From Acidocella facilis ATCC 35904 (GTDB lineage: Bacteria > Pseudomonadota > Alphaproteobacteria > Acetobacterales > Acetobacteraceae), in the NCBI RefSeq assembly GCF_000687875.1, contig NZ_JHYG01000009.1:57634-102282 (forward strand): a stretch of DNA of 44,649 bases, read 5' to 3'. This document shows positions 18,410-27,104 of the stretch, one piece after another. The notes beneath the pieces are model-generated. The model was not told the DNA's origin. It saw nothing but the letters and a program-made list of their open reading frames with translations, and did not search any database. Position numbers and translations under genes: made by a program. The first letter of the stretch is position 1. Each line of letters opens with the position of its first letter.

Positions 18410-19995
18410 GCATTACTGTCAAACCCGAGATCAAGACCGGCTCCAGCCAGGCGAACCGCGCGGCATCGTTCGCGCGCTTCGCCTGGCCGGCCGGGATCTT
18501 CCTGCTGGCGCTGCTGCCGCGGGTGATCGATCTCGGGCGCCGGCCCTTCTGGCTGGATGAGATGTTCACCCTGCAACGCGCCTCGCTGCAGCCGGGCGCC
18601 TTGATGGTGAATTCCTTCCAGAATCATCACATGCCGAGCTTCTTCCTGATGCTGGCGCCGCTGACCCATTTCGGCGATCCGCAATTCTGGCTGCGCCTGC
18701 CCTCGGCCCTCTTCGGCGCGGCGGCGGTGATGCTGGTTTATCTGATCGCGGCGCGCATCGCCGGGCGGCTGGCTGGGGTGCTGGCGGCCCTGGTGCTGGG
18801 CTTCTCGCCGATGGCGCTGGCCTTCGCCCAGGAAGCGCGCTCCTACACCATGGAAATGACGCTGATCCTGGTGGCGCTCTACGGCGTCACCAGGCTGACG
18901 CTGGATCTGCCGGCGGCCAGCCGCAACTGGCGCCAGGCCAAGGCGGGCTGGCTCTGCTTCGTACTGGGGACCGTCGCGGCGCTGGATGTGCTGGGTGATG
19001 CGCTGCCCTGGTGGCTGGCCGCCAATCTGATCTTCCTTTGCCTGCTGGGGTTCAGCGATCATCGGCGGGGGCTGTTGCGCAATCTCGCCCTGGCGGATGC
19101 CGCCATCCTGGCCCTCACCGCGCCATTCTATCTGGTCATGCTGCATTTCCAGACCGAGAGCGTGACCAACGCGCTGGGCTGGATTCCGCCGCTGGACGCG
19201 GCGCGCCTCTGGTACAGCCTGGGCAGCGTCTATTTCATGCATGTGGCGGATTGGGTTTCCTTCCGCTTCATCTCCCGCGATGCGACGCCGGGCGTGATCT
19301 GGCTGATCGATGCGGCGCTGCTCGCCACACTCTGCGTCGCTGGCTGGAAGCTGCGCCGCCGCCCGGCGGTGATGGCGATGCTGGCGGTGGCCTTGCTGTT
19401 CCTGCCGGTGCTGTTCGTGCTGATTTCCCTGAAGCACCCGATTTTCCTGCCGCGCTATCTGCTCTGGAGCGCGGCGCCTTTCGCGATCGTGGCCGGGATT
19501 GGTGGCGCGGCGCTGCTGGACCGGCGCGCGCCGGGCGTGGCCTGGGCCGCGGTGGTGGGGGCGGGCGCGCTGCTACTCGTCAACGCGCTGCCTTACTACG
19601 CCGCCGAGACCAAGCCGCGCTGGGACGTGGCCGCGCAGATTCTGGCCAATGACGTAGCCCCCGGAGATATGCTCTATCTCTCCGATGACGGGGCGTTGCC
19701 GATCCTGCAGCATTATCTGCCGGCCGACGCGAGGGCGACGGTGCTGGCCCATGCCGGCGGCGACCTTGCCCAGGCCCAGCAGGCGGTCGCTTCGGGCAAG
19801 CGGGTCTGGGTGGTCTATGGTCATGCCGGGCAGAATACTGGCACCGCGAAAGAATTCTTTGCCAAGACCAAGACGCTGGGCGAGCCGAGCGTGGTGGAAG
19901 GGGCGGGGCGGCGGATCGCCATCGTGCTCTATGATCCGGCGTCGCATCTGGCCTTCTGCACCCAGCTCGGGATGAAGGACGGGATTTGTAGCTGA
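18406..19995 (+). CDS. GT-C family (GT39/ArnT-like) membrane glycosyltransferase
   Basis: A 529-residue integral membrane protein with about ten to twelve helices and a short C-terminal soluble domain. The first extracytoplasmic loop has the acidic pair Asp51-Glu52 in RRPFWLDEMFTLQRAS, expected of polyprenyl-phosphate-sugar-dependent GT-C enzymes, followed by HHMPSFFLML and QEARSYTMEM, as in the RgtA/B/C/D-like and PMT_2 families. It would transfer a sugar from a lipid carrier on the periplasmic face; the acceptor is unknown. It starts with GTG inside the alpha-E stop (GTGA), so it is translationally coupled to the ATP-grasp/alpha-E pair. No ribosome site of its own is apparent. Confidence 0.85.
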   Translation: MSITVKPEIKTGSSQANRAASFARFAWPAGIFLLALLPRVIDLGRRPFWLDEMFTLQRASLQPGALMVNSFQNHHMPSFFLMLAPLTHFGDPQFWLRLPSALFGAAAVMLVYLIAARIAGRLAGVLAALVLGFSPMALAFAQEARSYTMEMTLILVALYGVTRLTLDLPAASRNWRQAKAGWLCFVLGTVAALDVLGDALPWWLAANLIFLCLLGFSDHRRGLLRNLALADAAILALTAPFYLVMLHFQTESVTNALGWIPPLDAARLWYSLGSVYFMHVADWVSFRFISRDATPGVIWLIDAALLATLCVAGWKLRRRPAVMAMLAVALLFLPVLFVLISLKHPIFLPRYLLWSAAPFAIVAGIGGAALLDRRAPGVAWAAVVGAGALLLVNALPYYAAETKPRWDVAAQILANDVAPGDMLYLSDDGALPILQHYLPADARATVLAHAGGDLAQAQQAVASGKRVWVVYGHAGQNTGTAKEFFAKTKTLGEPSVVEGAGRRIAIVLYDPASHLAFCTQLGMKDGICS

Positions 19996-20039
19996 GCATT
20001 CTGGGGGGCGCTGGCGGTGCATAGGACCGGGCGGCTTTC

Positions 20040-20078
20040 GCCGCTTTTTTGAAAAAAGCGGCACCAAAAAACTTTTGC
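20040..20078. repeat. Composite hairpin repeat, copy B (H3 module only)
   Basis: Contains only module H3, arms 20040-20050/20052-20062 (GCCGCTTTTTT), followed by the conserved outer end CACCAAAAAACTTTTG. Lies between the convergent ends of the glycosyltransferase gene (19995) and fpr (20142). Confidence 0.8.
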
Positions 20079-20090
20079 AATTTTTCCAAC

Positions 20091-20122
20091 AAAAACCCCG
20101 CCTGGGCTGTACCCGGGCGGGG
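20091..20122 (-). terminator. Rho-independent terminator of fpr
   Basis: Eleven-pair stem, arms 20096-20106 and 20112-20122 with one T-G wobble and a five-base loop (20107-20111). On the minus strand it is followed directly by five T (the A run at 20091-20095). It lies 20 bp past the fpr stop. Confidence 0.85.
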
Positions 20123-20141
20123 TGTTTCAGCAGCGCGGAGG

Positions 20142-20906
20142 TTATTTCTCCACGAACGCCTTTTCGATCACATACTGGCCCGGCACCGAATGGCTGCCCT
20201 CCGCAAAGCCGCGGGCCTCCATCATCGCCTGCAACTGCGCCAGCATCTCCGGGCTGCCGCACAGCATCACCCGGTAATCTTCCTTATTGAACGTCGGCAG
20301 GCCGAGATCCGCCTCCAGCTTGCCCTGCTCCAGCAGGTCCGTGATGCGGCCCTGGTTGCGGAAGGGCTCGCGGGTCACGGTCGGGTAGTAAAGCAGCTTT
20401 TCGCGCGCCAGCTCGCCGAAGAACTCGTCCTCCAGCAGATCCGCGACGACCTTCTCGCCATAGGCCAGCTCCGCCACCTCGCGGCAGCCATGCACCAGCA
20501 CCAGCTTCTCATAACGGTCATAGGCCTCGGGATCCTTGATCACCGAGACGAACGGCGCCAGCCCGGTGCCGGTGGCGAGCATGGTGAGATATTTGCCCGG
20601 GGTCAGGCTGTCCTGCACCAGCGTGCCGGTGGGCTTGCCGCCGACGATGATCTCATCGCCCGGCTGCAGCTTCTGCAGATGCTGGGTCAGCGGGCCGTTC
20701 GGCACCTTGATGGAGAAAAACTCCAGCTGGTCCTCATGATTGGCGCTGCACAGCGAATAAGCGCGCAGCAGCGGCCGCCCATTGATGGGCAGGCCGATCA
20801 TCACGAATTGTCCATTGAGAAAGCGCAGGCCCGGATTGCGCGTCGTCGTGAAGCTGAACAGCCGGTCCGTCCAGTGCCGGACGGTTTTCACCGTCTCGGT
20901 ATACAT
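20142..20906 (-). CDS. fpr: Ferredoxin--NADP reductase
   Basis: Bacterial subclass I FNR, a cytoplasmic FAD enzyme passing electrons between NADPH and ferredoxin or flavodoxin; it often serves oxidative stress responses and Fe-S or haem metabolism. With the ATG at 20906 it has 254 residues. The FAD motif RAYS (48-51), the pyrophosphate/NADP motif GTGLAPF (113-119), VHGCREVAELAY and the C-terminal extension ending AFVEK match bacterial Fpr. The open frame allows a TTG three codons upstream (20915), but the conserved family start near YTETVKTVRHWTDRLFSF favours ATG. It lies downstream of glnB on the same strand with a 129-bp gap, so it probably has its own promoter. A clear terminator follows. 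Confidence 0.93.
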   Translation of the reverse strand: MYTETVKTVRHWTDRLFSFTTTRNPGLRFLNGQFVMIGLPINGRPLLRAYSLCSANHEDQLEFFSIKVPNGPLTQHLQKLQPGDEIIVGGKPTGTLVQDSLTPGKYLTMLATGTGLAPFVSVIKDPEAYDRYEKLVLVHGCREVAELAYGEKVVADLLEDEFFGELAREKLLYYPTVTREPFRNQGRITDLLEQGKLEADLGLPTFNKEDYRVMLCGSPEMLAQLQAMMEARGFAEGSHSVPGQYVIEKAFVEK

Positions 20907-21035
20907 CGTCGCCAAGGTCTCTTGCTCCGCACAAAAAATCGGACCCGTCCTTAGACGCTCCGGCGGAAAATGTTAACCTCTATTTTGACAAAGCAGGGGC
21001 CGGAAAAGCAAAAAACTCCTCCGGCCAGCCCTTCC

Positions 21036-21560
<525 letters not shown>

Positions 21561-21593
21561 CTATGGCCGGTAGCGTTTACTGGCGGAGACGAT

Positions 21594-23543
21594 ATGACCC
21601 TCGCGACCTTGCCGGCCCCCGCGCGCCGCCCCGGAGCGTTCAGCACAGCCGAATTCGCCGCATTGCCCACCTCGCTTCCGGCCTTTTCCGTGGCCCATCC
21701 GGCGCTGCTGCCGCTGGCCCACCGGCATGAGGCGGAGACGCTGTGGCTGGCCACCCATCAGGTGCCGCCGCGCCTCGCTCGCGCCGCCGCCGCCCGCGCC
21801 GCCGCCTTGTTCGGCGAGGCCGAGCGCGCCGCGCTGCCGCCGCAGGCCCAGGCGCTGCTGCCCGGCTGGCTGGCGCCGATGGCCAGCGACATTTCCCCCG
21901 GCCCGACGCGCCTCGCCGAGCTTTTCGATCTCTCCGCCGAAGAGGCCGGGCGGCTGCACGGGCTCTGGTCCTGGCTCGGCACCGCCGATGCGCTGATGGA
22001 GACCGGCGGCGATATCCGCCTGGCGCGCGACCCGAAAACCGCCCTCAACGGCTATGGCTGCAGCCACAGGCCGCGCCCCTGGGCGATCACCTTTGCGTCC
22101 TCCACCGCCTCCTCCTCCTCCGAGCGCGGCTATATCGCGGCGGACAAGGCGCGGCTGCAGGTGAGCGCGGCGCTGCTGCGCGGCATGGCGCCGCAGCGGG
22201 CCCTGGCCAGTTGCATCGGTGCGGTCCGGCGCGGGCTGGGGCGGGCTTACGGGCTGCGCCCTGGCGAGGAGATCGTGCTCGCCGCCTCGGGCACCGATAC
22301 CGAGCTGCTGGCCCTCGCCTTGACCCATCTCGCCGGCACCGGCCAGCCGATCCTCAACATCCTGATCGCCCCGGAGGAAACCGGGCGCGGCGTGCCGATG
22401 GCGGCACGCGGCCAGCATTTCGCAGTGGACACCGCCTTGGGCCATGATGTCACCTTCGAGGCGCCGATCGAAGGTTTTCGCCCCGATACCGCCCTGGCCA
22501 ATATCGCGCTGCGCAGCGCGTCCGGCGCGGTGCGCCCGCAAGGCGAGGTCGAGGCGGAGATCGAGGCCGTGCTGGCCGCCGCGCTGGCGCAAGGGCGGCG
22601 CGTGATCCTGCACGGGCTGGACCTGTCCAAGACCGGCCTGTTGGCGCCATCGCCGGCTTTCCTGGCGGATCTGCGGGCGCGGTACGGGGCGGGGTTCGAT
22701 ATTGTCGTCGATGCCTGCCAGGCGCGGCTCTCCCCGTCTTCGGTGCGCGCCTATCTCGCGCTGGAGGCGGTGGTGCTGGTCACCGGCTCGAAATTCTTCA
22801 CCGGCCCGCCTTTCGCCGGGGCGGCGCTGCTGCCGGCTTCGGTGGCGGCACGGCTGGGCACGGCGCGGCTGCCAGCCGGGCTGGCCGCCTATTTCAACCA
22901 GGGTGAATTCCCGCCCGGCGCCTTTGCCGCGCAGGGCTTGCCGGCGGGCGGCAATTACGGGCTGGCGCTGCGCTGGCACGCGGCGCTGGCGGAGATGCGG
23001 GCGCTGTTGCGTGTTGCTCCGAAGCGTCGCGCTGACATTATAGAGGCGTTCGGCGCGGCGGTGCGCCAGGGCATCGACGCCACACCCGGCCTGGCGCTGC
23101 TGCCCGCCCCGCCGATTGCCCGCACCGCGGCGGACGAGCCCTGGGAGCGCCTGCCCAGCATCTTCACCTTCTCGCTGCCCGCCCCGCACGCCCCCGGGCG
23201 CTGTTTGACCCCGGCCGAGGCCCGGCAGGTCTATGTCTGGCTGAACACGGATCTTTCCGGCGTGTTGCCTCGGGCGGGAGAAGTCGCGGCAAGGATCTGC
23301 CATATCGGCCAGCCGGTGCCGCTGGCGCAGCCTGAAGGGGCGGGGCAGATGGGGGCGCTGCGCGTCTCCGCCGGGGCGCGGCTGATCTCGGGCGAGCCCT
23401 CGCATCGCAGCCTGGCGCTTGGGGCGCGGCTGCGGCGGGAATTTGCGGATGTCGGCATCGTCTTCGCCAAGATCCGGCTGATCCTGGAAAACTGGCAGCG
23501 CCTCTGCGCCGCCAATCCCACCCCCAGCTATCGTGGCGGCTGA
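21594..23543 (+). CDS. Fold-type I PLP-dependent enzyme, function unknown
   Basis: A 649-residue protein. Residues about 180-420 read as a fold-type I PLP enzyme: ASGTDTELLALAL (231-243, phosphate-binding turn), IVVDACQARLS (370-380, Asp373 positioned to contact the pyridine nitrogen) and VTGSKFFTGPPF (396-407, Lys400 the likely Schiff-base lysine). The N-terminal 170 residues are Ala-rich and not assigned, with FASSTASSSSERGY just before the core. The order resembles aminotransferase class V-like proteins, but I recognise no named subfamily and no substrate. The start is ATG 21594, with GGAG eight bases upstream; the frame stays open another 624 bp upstream but crosses the glnB antisense strand. 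It ends at a composite hairpin repeat. Confidence 0.75.
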   Translation: MTLATLPAPARRPGAFSTAEFAALPTSLPAFSVAHPALLPLAHRHEAETLWLATHQVPPRLARAAAARAAALFGEAERAALPPQAQALLPGWLAPMASDISPGPTRLAELFDLSAEEAGRLHGLWSWLGTADALMETGGDIRLARDPKTALNGYGCSHRPRPWAITFASSTASSSSERGYIAADKARLQVSAALLRGMAPQRALASCIGAVRRGLGRAYGLRPGEEIVLAASGTDTELLALALTHLAGTGQPILNILIAPEETGRGVPMAARGQHFAVDTALGHDVTFEAPIEGFRPDTALANIALRSASGAVRPQGEVEAEIEAVLAAALAQGRRVILHGLDLSKTGLLAPSPAFLADLRARYGAGFDIVVDACQARLSPSSVRAYLALEAVVLVTGSKFFTGPPFAGAALLPASVAARLGTARLPAGLAAYFNQGEFPPGAFAAQGLPAGGNYGLALRWHAALAEMRALLRVAPKRRADIIEAFGAAVRQGIDATPGLALLPAPPIARTAADEPWERLPSIFTFSLPAPHAPGRCLTPAEARQVYVWLNTDLSGVLPRAGEVAARICHIGQPVPLAQPEGAGQMGALRVSAGARLISGEPSHRSLALGARLRREFADVGIVFAKIRLILENWQRLCAANPTPSYRGG

Positions 23544-23565
23544 CGCATAAAAGCCTAAAAATGAG

Positions 23566-23697
23566 CAAAAGTTTTTGAGGGGTGGGAACTTTTTTCAAAA
23601 AGTTCCCACAAACGTTTGGGGTGGTGGCAACGTCTCTGCCACCACCCCAAACGTTTTCGCTGCTTTTTTGAAAAAAAGCGGCACCAAAAAACTTTTG
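23566..23697. repeat. Composite hairpin repeat, copy C (three modules)
   Basis: Full-length copy between convergent ends 23543 (plus) and 23702 (minus). H1 arms 23582-23594/23597-23609 (GTGGGAACTTTTT), with base-pair changes relative to copy A that preserve pairing. H2: 20-bp arms of AAACGTTTGGGGTGGTGGCA around the centre near 23632. H3 near 23659-23682 with one mismatch. Outer end CCAAAAAACTTTTG. Confidence 0.85.
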
Positions 23698-23701
23698 ATC
23701 C

Positions 23702-26092
23702 TTAAGCGGCGGTGATGACGCTGCCGCTCTGATGGATCGCGCCGATCCCGGAGAGGATCAGATGCGTGCCGTCATTCAGGACCAGGTTCATCGAACCGCC
23801 GGAGACCGTCTCGCTGCTGACCGAGAGGCCCGCACCCAGCACCATCTGGCCGCTGAAATTGCCGATGAGATCGGTGCCGCCGCCGCCGGTGATGGAGAAC
23901 AGATCATTGCCGAGCCCCGCGCCGGTCAGAGTTTCATTGCCCGCCGCCGAGACCAGCGTGTTATAGCCGCCGCCGCCGCCGATCAGCACGTCGTTATTGC
24001 CGCCGGCGCTGAACAGATCGCCCGTGCCGCCGCCGCCATTCAGGCTGTTATTCCCCGCATTGCCACCGGAGACGATGTTGTGGTTGCTCTGGCCGCCGAA
24101 CAGGGTGACGGCGGTGTTGCTGCCGGCCGCCAGCACGGTGCTGGAGGAGCCGCTGCCACCGATGAAGACCAGCGATTCATTGCTGTTATCATTAACCGCG
24201 CCGATCTTGCTGCCGGTATCGTCGCTGGCCTTCACGAAGGCGCCGAGGGCGGCGGAGACGGTGGCGGCGCTGCCCGCGACATTGATCAGGCTGACGCTGT
24301 CATTGGCGCCGGTCAGCACGATGTTGTTGCCGCCATAGGCCTGGTCGGTGGCGGTGATGCTGTCCTGGCTGCCGTTCAGCGTGGCATTGCCGCCGCCGGC
24401 GAGGGTGACGGCGGCGCTGCCACCGGTCTGCAGCAGCTGGTCCTGGCCACCCAGATTGAACTGCCCGCTCTGCACGGTGAACTGGTTTTGCACGGTTTCG
24501 GCGCCGCTGGCGATGCCATAAGCCCAGGGGTTGGCGTCCGAGACGGTGGCGTTGCCGGTGAGGTTGACGCTATTGCCGCCGCCCTGCAGGGCAAGATTCA
24601 TCGCGCTGCCGCTGATCGTGTTGTCGCTGGAGGTGACATAGAGGCTCGCGCCACCCGAGGCGTCGATGGTGTTGCTGCCGGTCCAGACCGACAATGTGTT
24701 GTTGCCCGTCGCCACCAGCAAGCTGCCGCCATTGCCGGCGACGCTGGTATTTTTTGTGACCGCGAAAAGATTGTTGCTGCCGCCGGCATAGAGCGTGTCG
24801 TTCATATTGCCATAGAGCATGCCGGAGCTGCCACTGCCGGTGACGCTGACGACATCATAGCGCCCGATGGTGCCGTTGGCGGTCAGGTCGATATTCACGG
24901 CCGAGCCGAGAATCACGGTGTTGGCCACCGAGGCCGTGCCCGCCAGCGTGTCCCGGGTGATCTGCTCGCCATCCGTGACCCGGATCGTGTCGCCGCCGGC
25001 GGTGAGGTTAACCAGTGTTCCTCCACCGATTGTATAGGCATTGCCGCCAACGCTGTCATTATAGGTGCCGCCGGCGGTCGCGACGACGCTGCCGCTGCCG
25101 CTGGTGACATTGACGGTGCTGGCGCCGGAGCCCGGCGTGGTGTCAACGATGCTGGATGAGCCGTTATTATAGGTCGTGGAGGCGGCGACGCTGCTGGCGA
25201 TCGATACGGTGGTGGCGGCAATACTGGTGGAGCCGCTGCTCGCGGTGATCGGCACGGCGGTGCTCACGGTGCTGTTGGCGCCGGAGATGCTGATGCTCTC
25301 CGAAGAGGTCTGCGCGGTGACGTTGCTGCTGTTTCCCGAAACGGTGGCGCTGTTGCCATAGCTCTGCAGCGAGACGCTGACGCTGTCGCCGGTGGCGGTG
25401 ATGCTGTTGTTGTTGTTCAGCGCCGTCACGCTGTCATTCGCGCCGGTGACGGTGATGGCGGAGCCGGCGGTGGTATCGGACGCGGCGGCAGCAGCGCCGG
25501 AGATGAGATTGATTGGGAGGGACGAGCCTACCTGCGCCTGGTCGATCACGGTATCGTTGCTGCCGGCAACGATGATGCTGGTGGCATTGGCGACCCGCAC
25601 GGTATCGTTGGCGCCGTTGATGGTGAAATTGCCATTATTCGCGATGATAAGGGCATTATCGCCATTGATAACGAAATTGCCGGACACATACATCGCCGAA
25701 ACGGTATCGTTCGAGCCGTTCACGAGAACGTTGGTCGTTTCGATGCGTTGCTGCGAGACGAAATTATTGTAGCTGCCATTGATGGTGACGCCGCCATTGC
25801 CGAAGCCACCATCCATGATGGTGTTGTTGTTGCCAACCAGCAGCAGGCTGTCGCCGTTGGAGCCGCCTGACTGATACAGCCCGGCGGAGAGCGTGTCATG
25901 CGCGCCGAACAGGGTCACGGCATTTTGATTGTCGGCGAGATAGATGCCGACACCATTTGCCGAACTGACGACCGAGTTCGAGCTGCCATAAATGGTGGGA
26001 TTGCCCGAGACCACGTTAAGGCTCTGCCCATTGAAGGTGCTGGTCGTGTTGCCGGAGACCGAAACGGTGTTAGACAAGGTAGAATCCCTCAT
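23702..26092 (-). CDS. Large Gly/Asn/Ser-rich beta-repeat protein with RTX-like C-terminus
   Basis: About 796 residues, almost wholly short repeats of the form GxNNTVxxxGxNDSV, as in parallel beta-helix or haemolysin-type calcium-binding proteins. The C-terminal 150 residues approach RTX nonapeptides (GGNNDVLIGGGGGYNTL, TGAGLGNDLFSITGGGGTDLIG) and end in a hydrophobic/Ala tail (SGSVITAA). I see no cysteine and no signal peptide, which together suggest secretion by a type I exporter, but no exporter genes are in the window. The start is uncertain: ATG 26092 (MRDSTLSNTVSV) is taken because the repeats begin there and the upstream 129 bases are less GC-rich; 26212 is the next serious candidate. 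Neither has a clear ribosome site. Surface or extracellular role inferred. Confidence 0.7.
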   Translation of the reverse strand: MRDSTLSNTVSVSGNTTSTFNGQSLNVVSGNPTIYGSSNSVVSSANGVGIYLADNQNAVTLFGAHDTLSAGLYQSGGSNGDSLLLVGNNNTIMDGGFGNGGVTINGSYNNFVSQQRIETTNVLVNGSNDTVSAMYVSGNFVINGDNALIIANNGNFTINGANDTVRVANATSIIVAGSNDTVIDQAQVGSSLPINLISGAAAAASDTTAGSAITVTGANDSVTALNNNNSITATGDSVSVSLQSYGNSATVSGNSSNVTAQTSSESISISGANSTVSTAVPITASSGSTSIAATTVSIASSVAASTTYNNGSSSIVDTTPGSGASTVNVTSGSGSVVATAGGTYNDSVGGNAYTIGGGTLVNLTAGGDTIRVTDGEQITRDTLAGTASVANTVILGSAVNIDLTANGTIGRYDVVSVTGSGSSGMLYGNMNDTLYAGGSNNLFAVTKNTSVAGNGGSLLVATGNNTLSVWTGSNTIDASGGASLYVTSSDNTISGSAMNLALQGGGNSVNLTGNATVSDANPWAYGIASGAETVQNQFTVQSGQFNLGGQDQLLQTGGSAAVTLAGGGNATLNGSQDSITATDQAYGGNNIVLTGANDSVSLINVAGSAATVSAALGAFVKASDDTGSKIGAVNDNSNESLVFIGGSGSSSTVLAAGSNTAVTLFGGQSNHNIVSGGNAGNNSLNGGGGTGDLFSAGGNNDVLIGGGGGYNTLVSAAGNETLTGAGLGNDLFSITGGGGTDLIGNFSGQMVLGAGLSVSSETVSGGSMNLVLNDGTHLILSGIGAIHQSGSVITAA

Positions 26093-26221
26093 ACGCTGCA
26101 GAAAGAGGATTGCTTCCATGACGAAAGATTTCGTCGCGATGAGCAGTGGCCCTATCATCTCTTGAAGGTTAGCGTGCTGAGGAAAATCCGTCAGCAGCGA
26201 TTTTGCGGACATTTCCCGCAC

Positions 26222-26525
26222 ACGAATATGTGAGGTAGGCTATTGAAAAATGCCTAAAATTTGGAGACAGCCCGGAGGAACATGCCCCAAACCCTTTAAA
26301 TGCGCTGGGGAGTGTCGGGAGGTTTGACGCAAAAAATAGATTCGGCAAAAAATTTATGAACAAATCGATAAGGGACTATTTTTATAGTATTTCCAAAATC
26401 ATAATATTCTTTATACGTAATGTATTAAATTTTATCCATTATTTTTCGGCCTCTACGCTTTCTCCCAGCTTTTTCGCCCGATTCGGGCCCTTGAAGTCGC
26501 ACGCGCGGCATGGTGCAGTCCGGCC
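26222..26525. other. AT-rich intergenic region
   Basis: About 300 bp without a supportable gene, between the divergent beta-repeat protein and pduO. The segment 26320-26450 is strikingly A+T-rich compared with the rest of the window, with runs such as TTTATAGTATTT and GTATTAAATTTTATCC. A TTGACG lies near 26323, but no matching -10 is found at normal spacing. It probably holds the promoter of the beta-repeat gene. Confidence 0.5.
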
Positions 26526-27104
26526 ATGGTGAAGCTGGACAAGATTTATACAAGAGGCGGCGATCAGGGCGAGACCTCGCTCGGCAATGGCGCCCGGGTG
26601 GCGAAATCCTCGGCGCGGATCGCCGCACTGGGGGAGGTGGACGAGGCCAATGCCGCCATCGGCCTGGCCCGGCTGGAGGGGGCGGGGCCGATCGATGCGA
26701 TCTTGGCACGCATCCAGAATGATCTGTTCGATCTCGGCGCCGATCTGTGCACGCCGATCCGCGAGGATGAAGCGCCGGGGGCGGCGCTGCGCATCGTGCC
26801 GGCGCAGGTCGCCTGGCTGGAGGCGCGGATCGACGCCGTCACCGCGGAGCTGGCGCCGCTGACCTCCTTCATTCTGCCCGCCGGCAGCGCCGGCGCGGCG
26901 CGGCTGCATTTCGCCCGCACCGTCGCCCGCCGGGCGGAGCGCGCGGTGGTGGCGCTGCTGGAGATCCCGGATGAACCCGTGAACCGGCTGGTGCTGGCCT
27001 ATCTCAACCGGCTGTCGGACCTGCTGTTCGTGCTGGCGCGCGCCGCCAATGGCATGGGCGGGGCGGATACGCTGTGGGTGCCGGCGGCCAGCCGGCATGG
27101 CTGA
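26526..27104 (+). CDS. pduO: PduO-type cob(I)yrinic acid a,c-diamide adenosyltransferase
   Basis: Transfers the adenosyl group of ATP to cob(I)alamin to make adenosylcobalamin. The 192-residue helical-bundle protein carries the N-terminal ATP-binding motif YTRGGDQGETSLGNG (8-22), VDEANAAIGLAR, and the later RRAERAVVAL and NRLSDLLFVLAR motifs that line the active site. It is a PduO/MMAB-type enzyme, not CobA/CobO. No B12-dependent enzyme or cobalamin synthesis gene is nearby. The ATG at 26526 lacks a good ribosome site. Its stop overlaps the start of the kinase fusion by eight bases (ATGGCTGA), so the three genes 26526-29618 form a coupled operon. Confidence 0.95.
   Translation: MVKLDKIYTRGGDQGETSLGNGARVAKSSARIAALGEVDEANAAIGLARLEGAGPIDAILARIQNDLFDLGADLCTPIREDEAPGAALRIVPAQVAWLEARIDAVTAELAPLTSFILPAGSAGAARLHFARTVARRAERAVVALLEIPDEPVNRLVLAYLNRLSDLLFVLARAANGMGGADTLWVPAASRHG

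Noticed and set aside
20998-21026. A terminator for glnB formed by GGCCGGA/TCCGGCC
   Set aside because: The stem exists but its T tract is in the loop rather than after the stem, so it is not a standard terminator.
26169-26363. A 64-residue open frame in the AT-rich gap
   Set aside because: No ribosome site, no coding-like composition, and no recognisable sequence.
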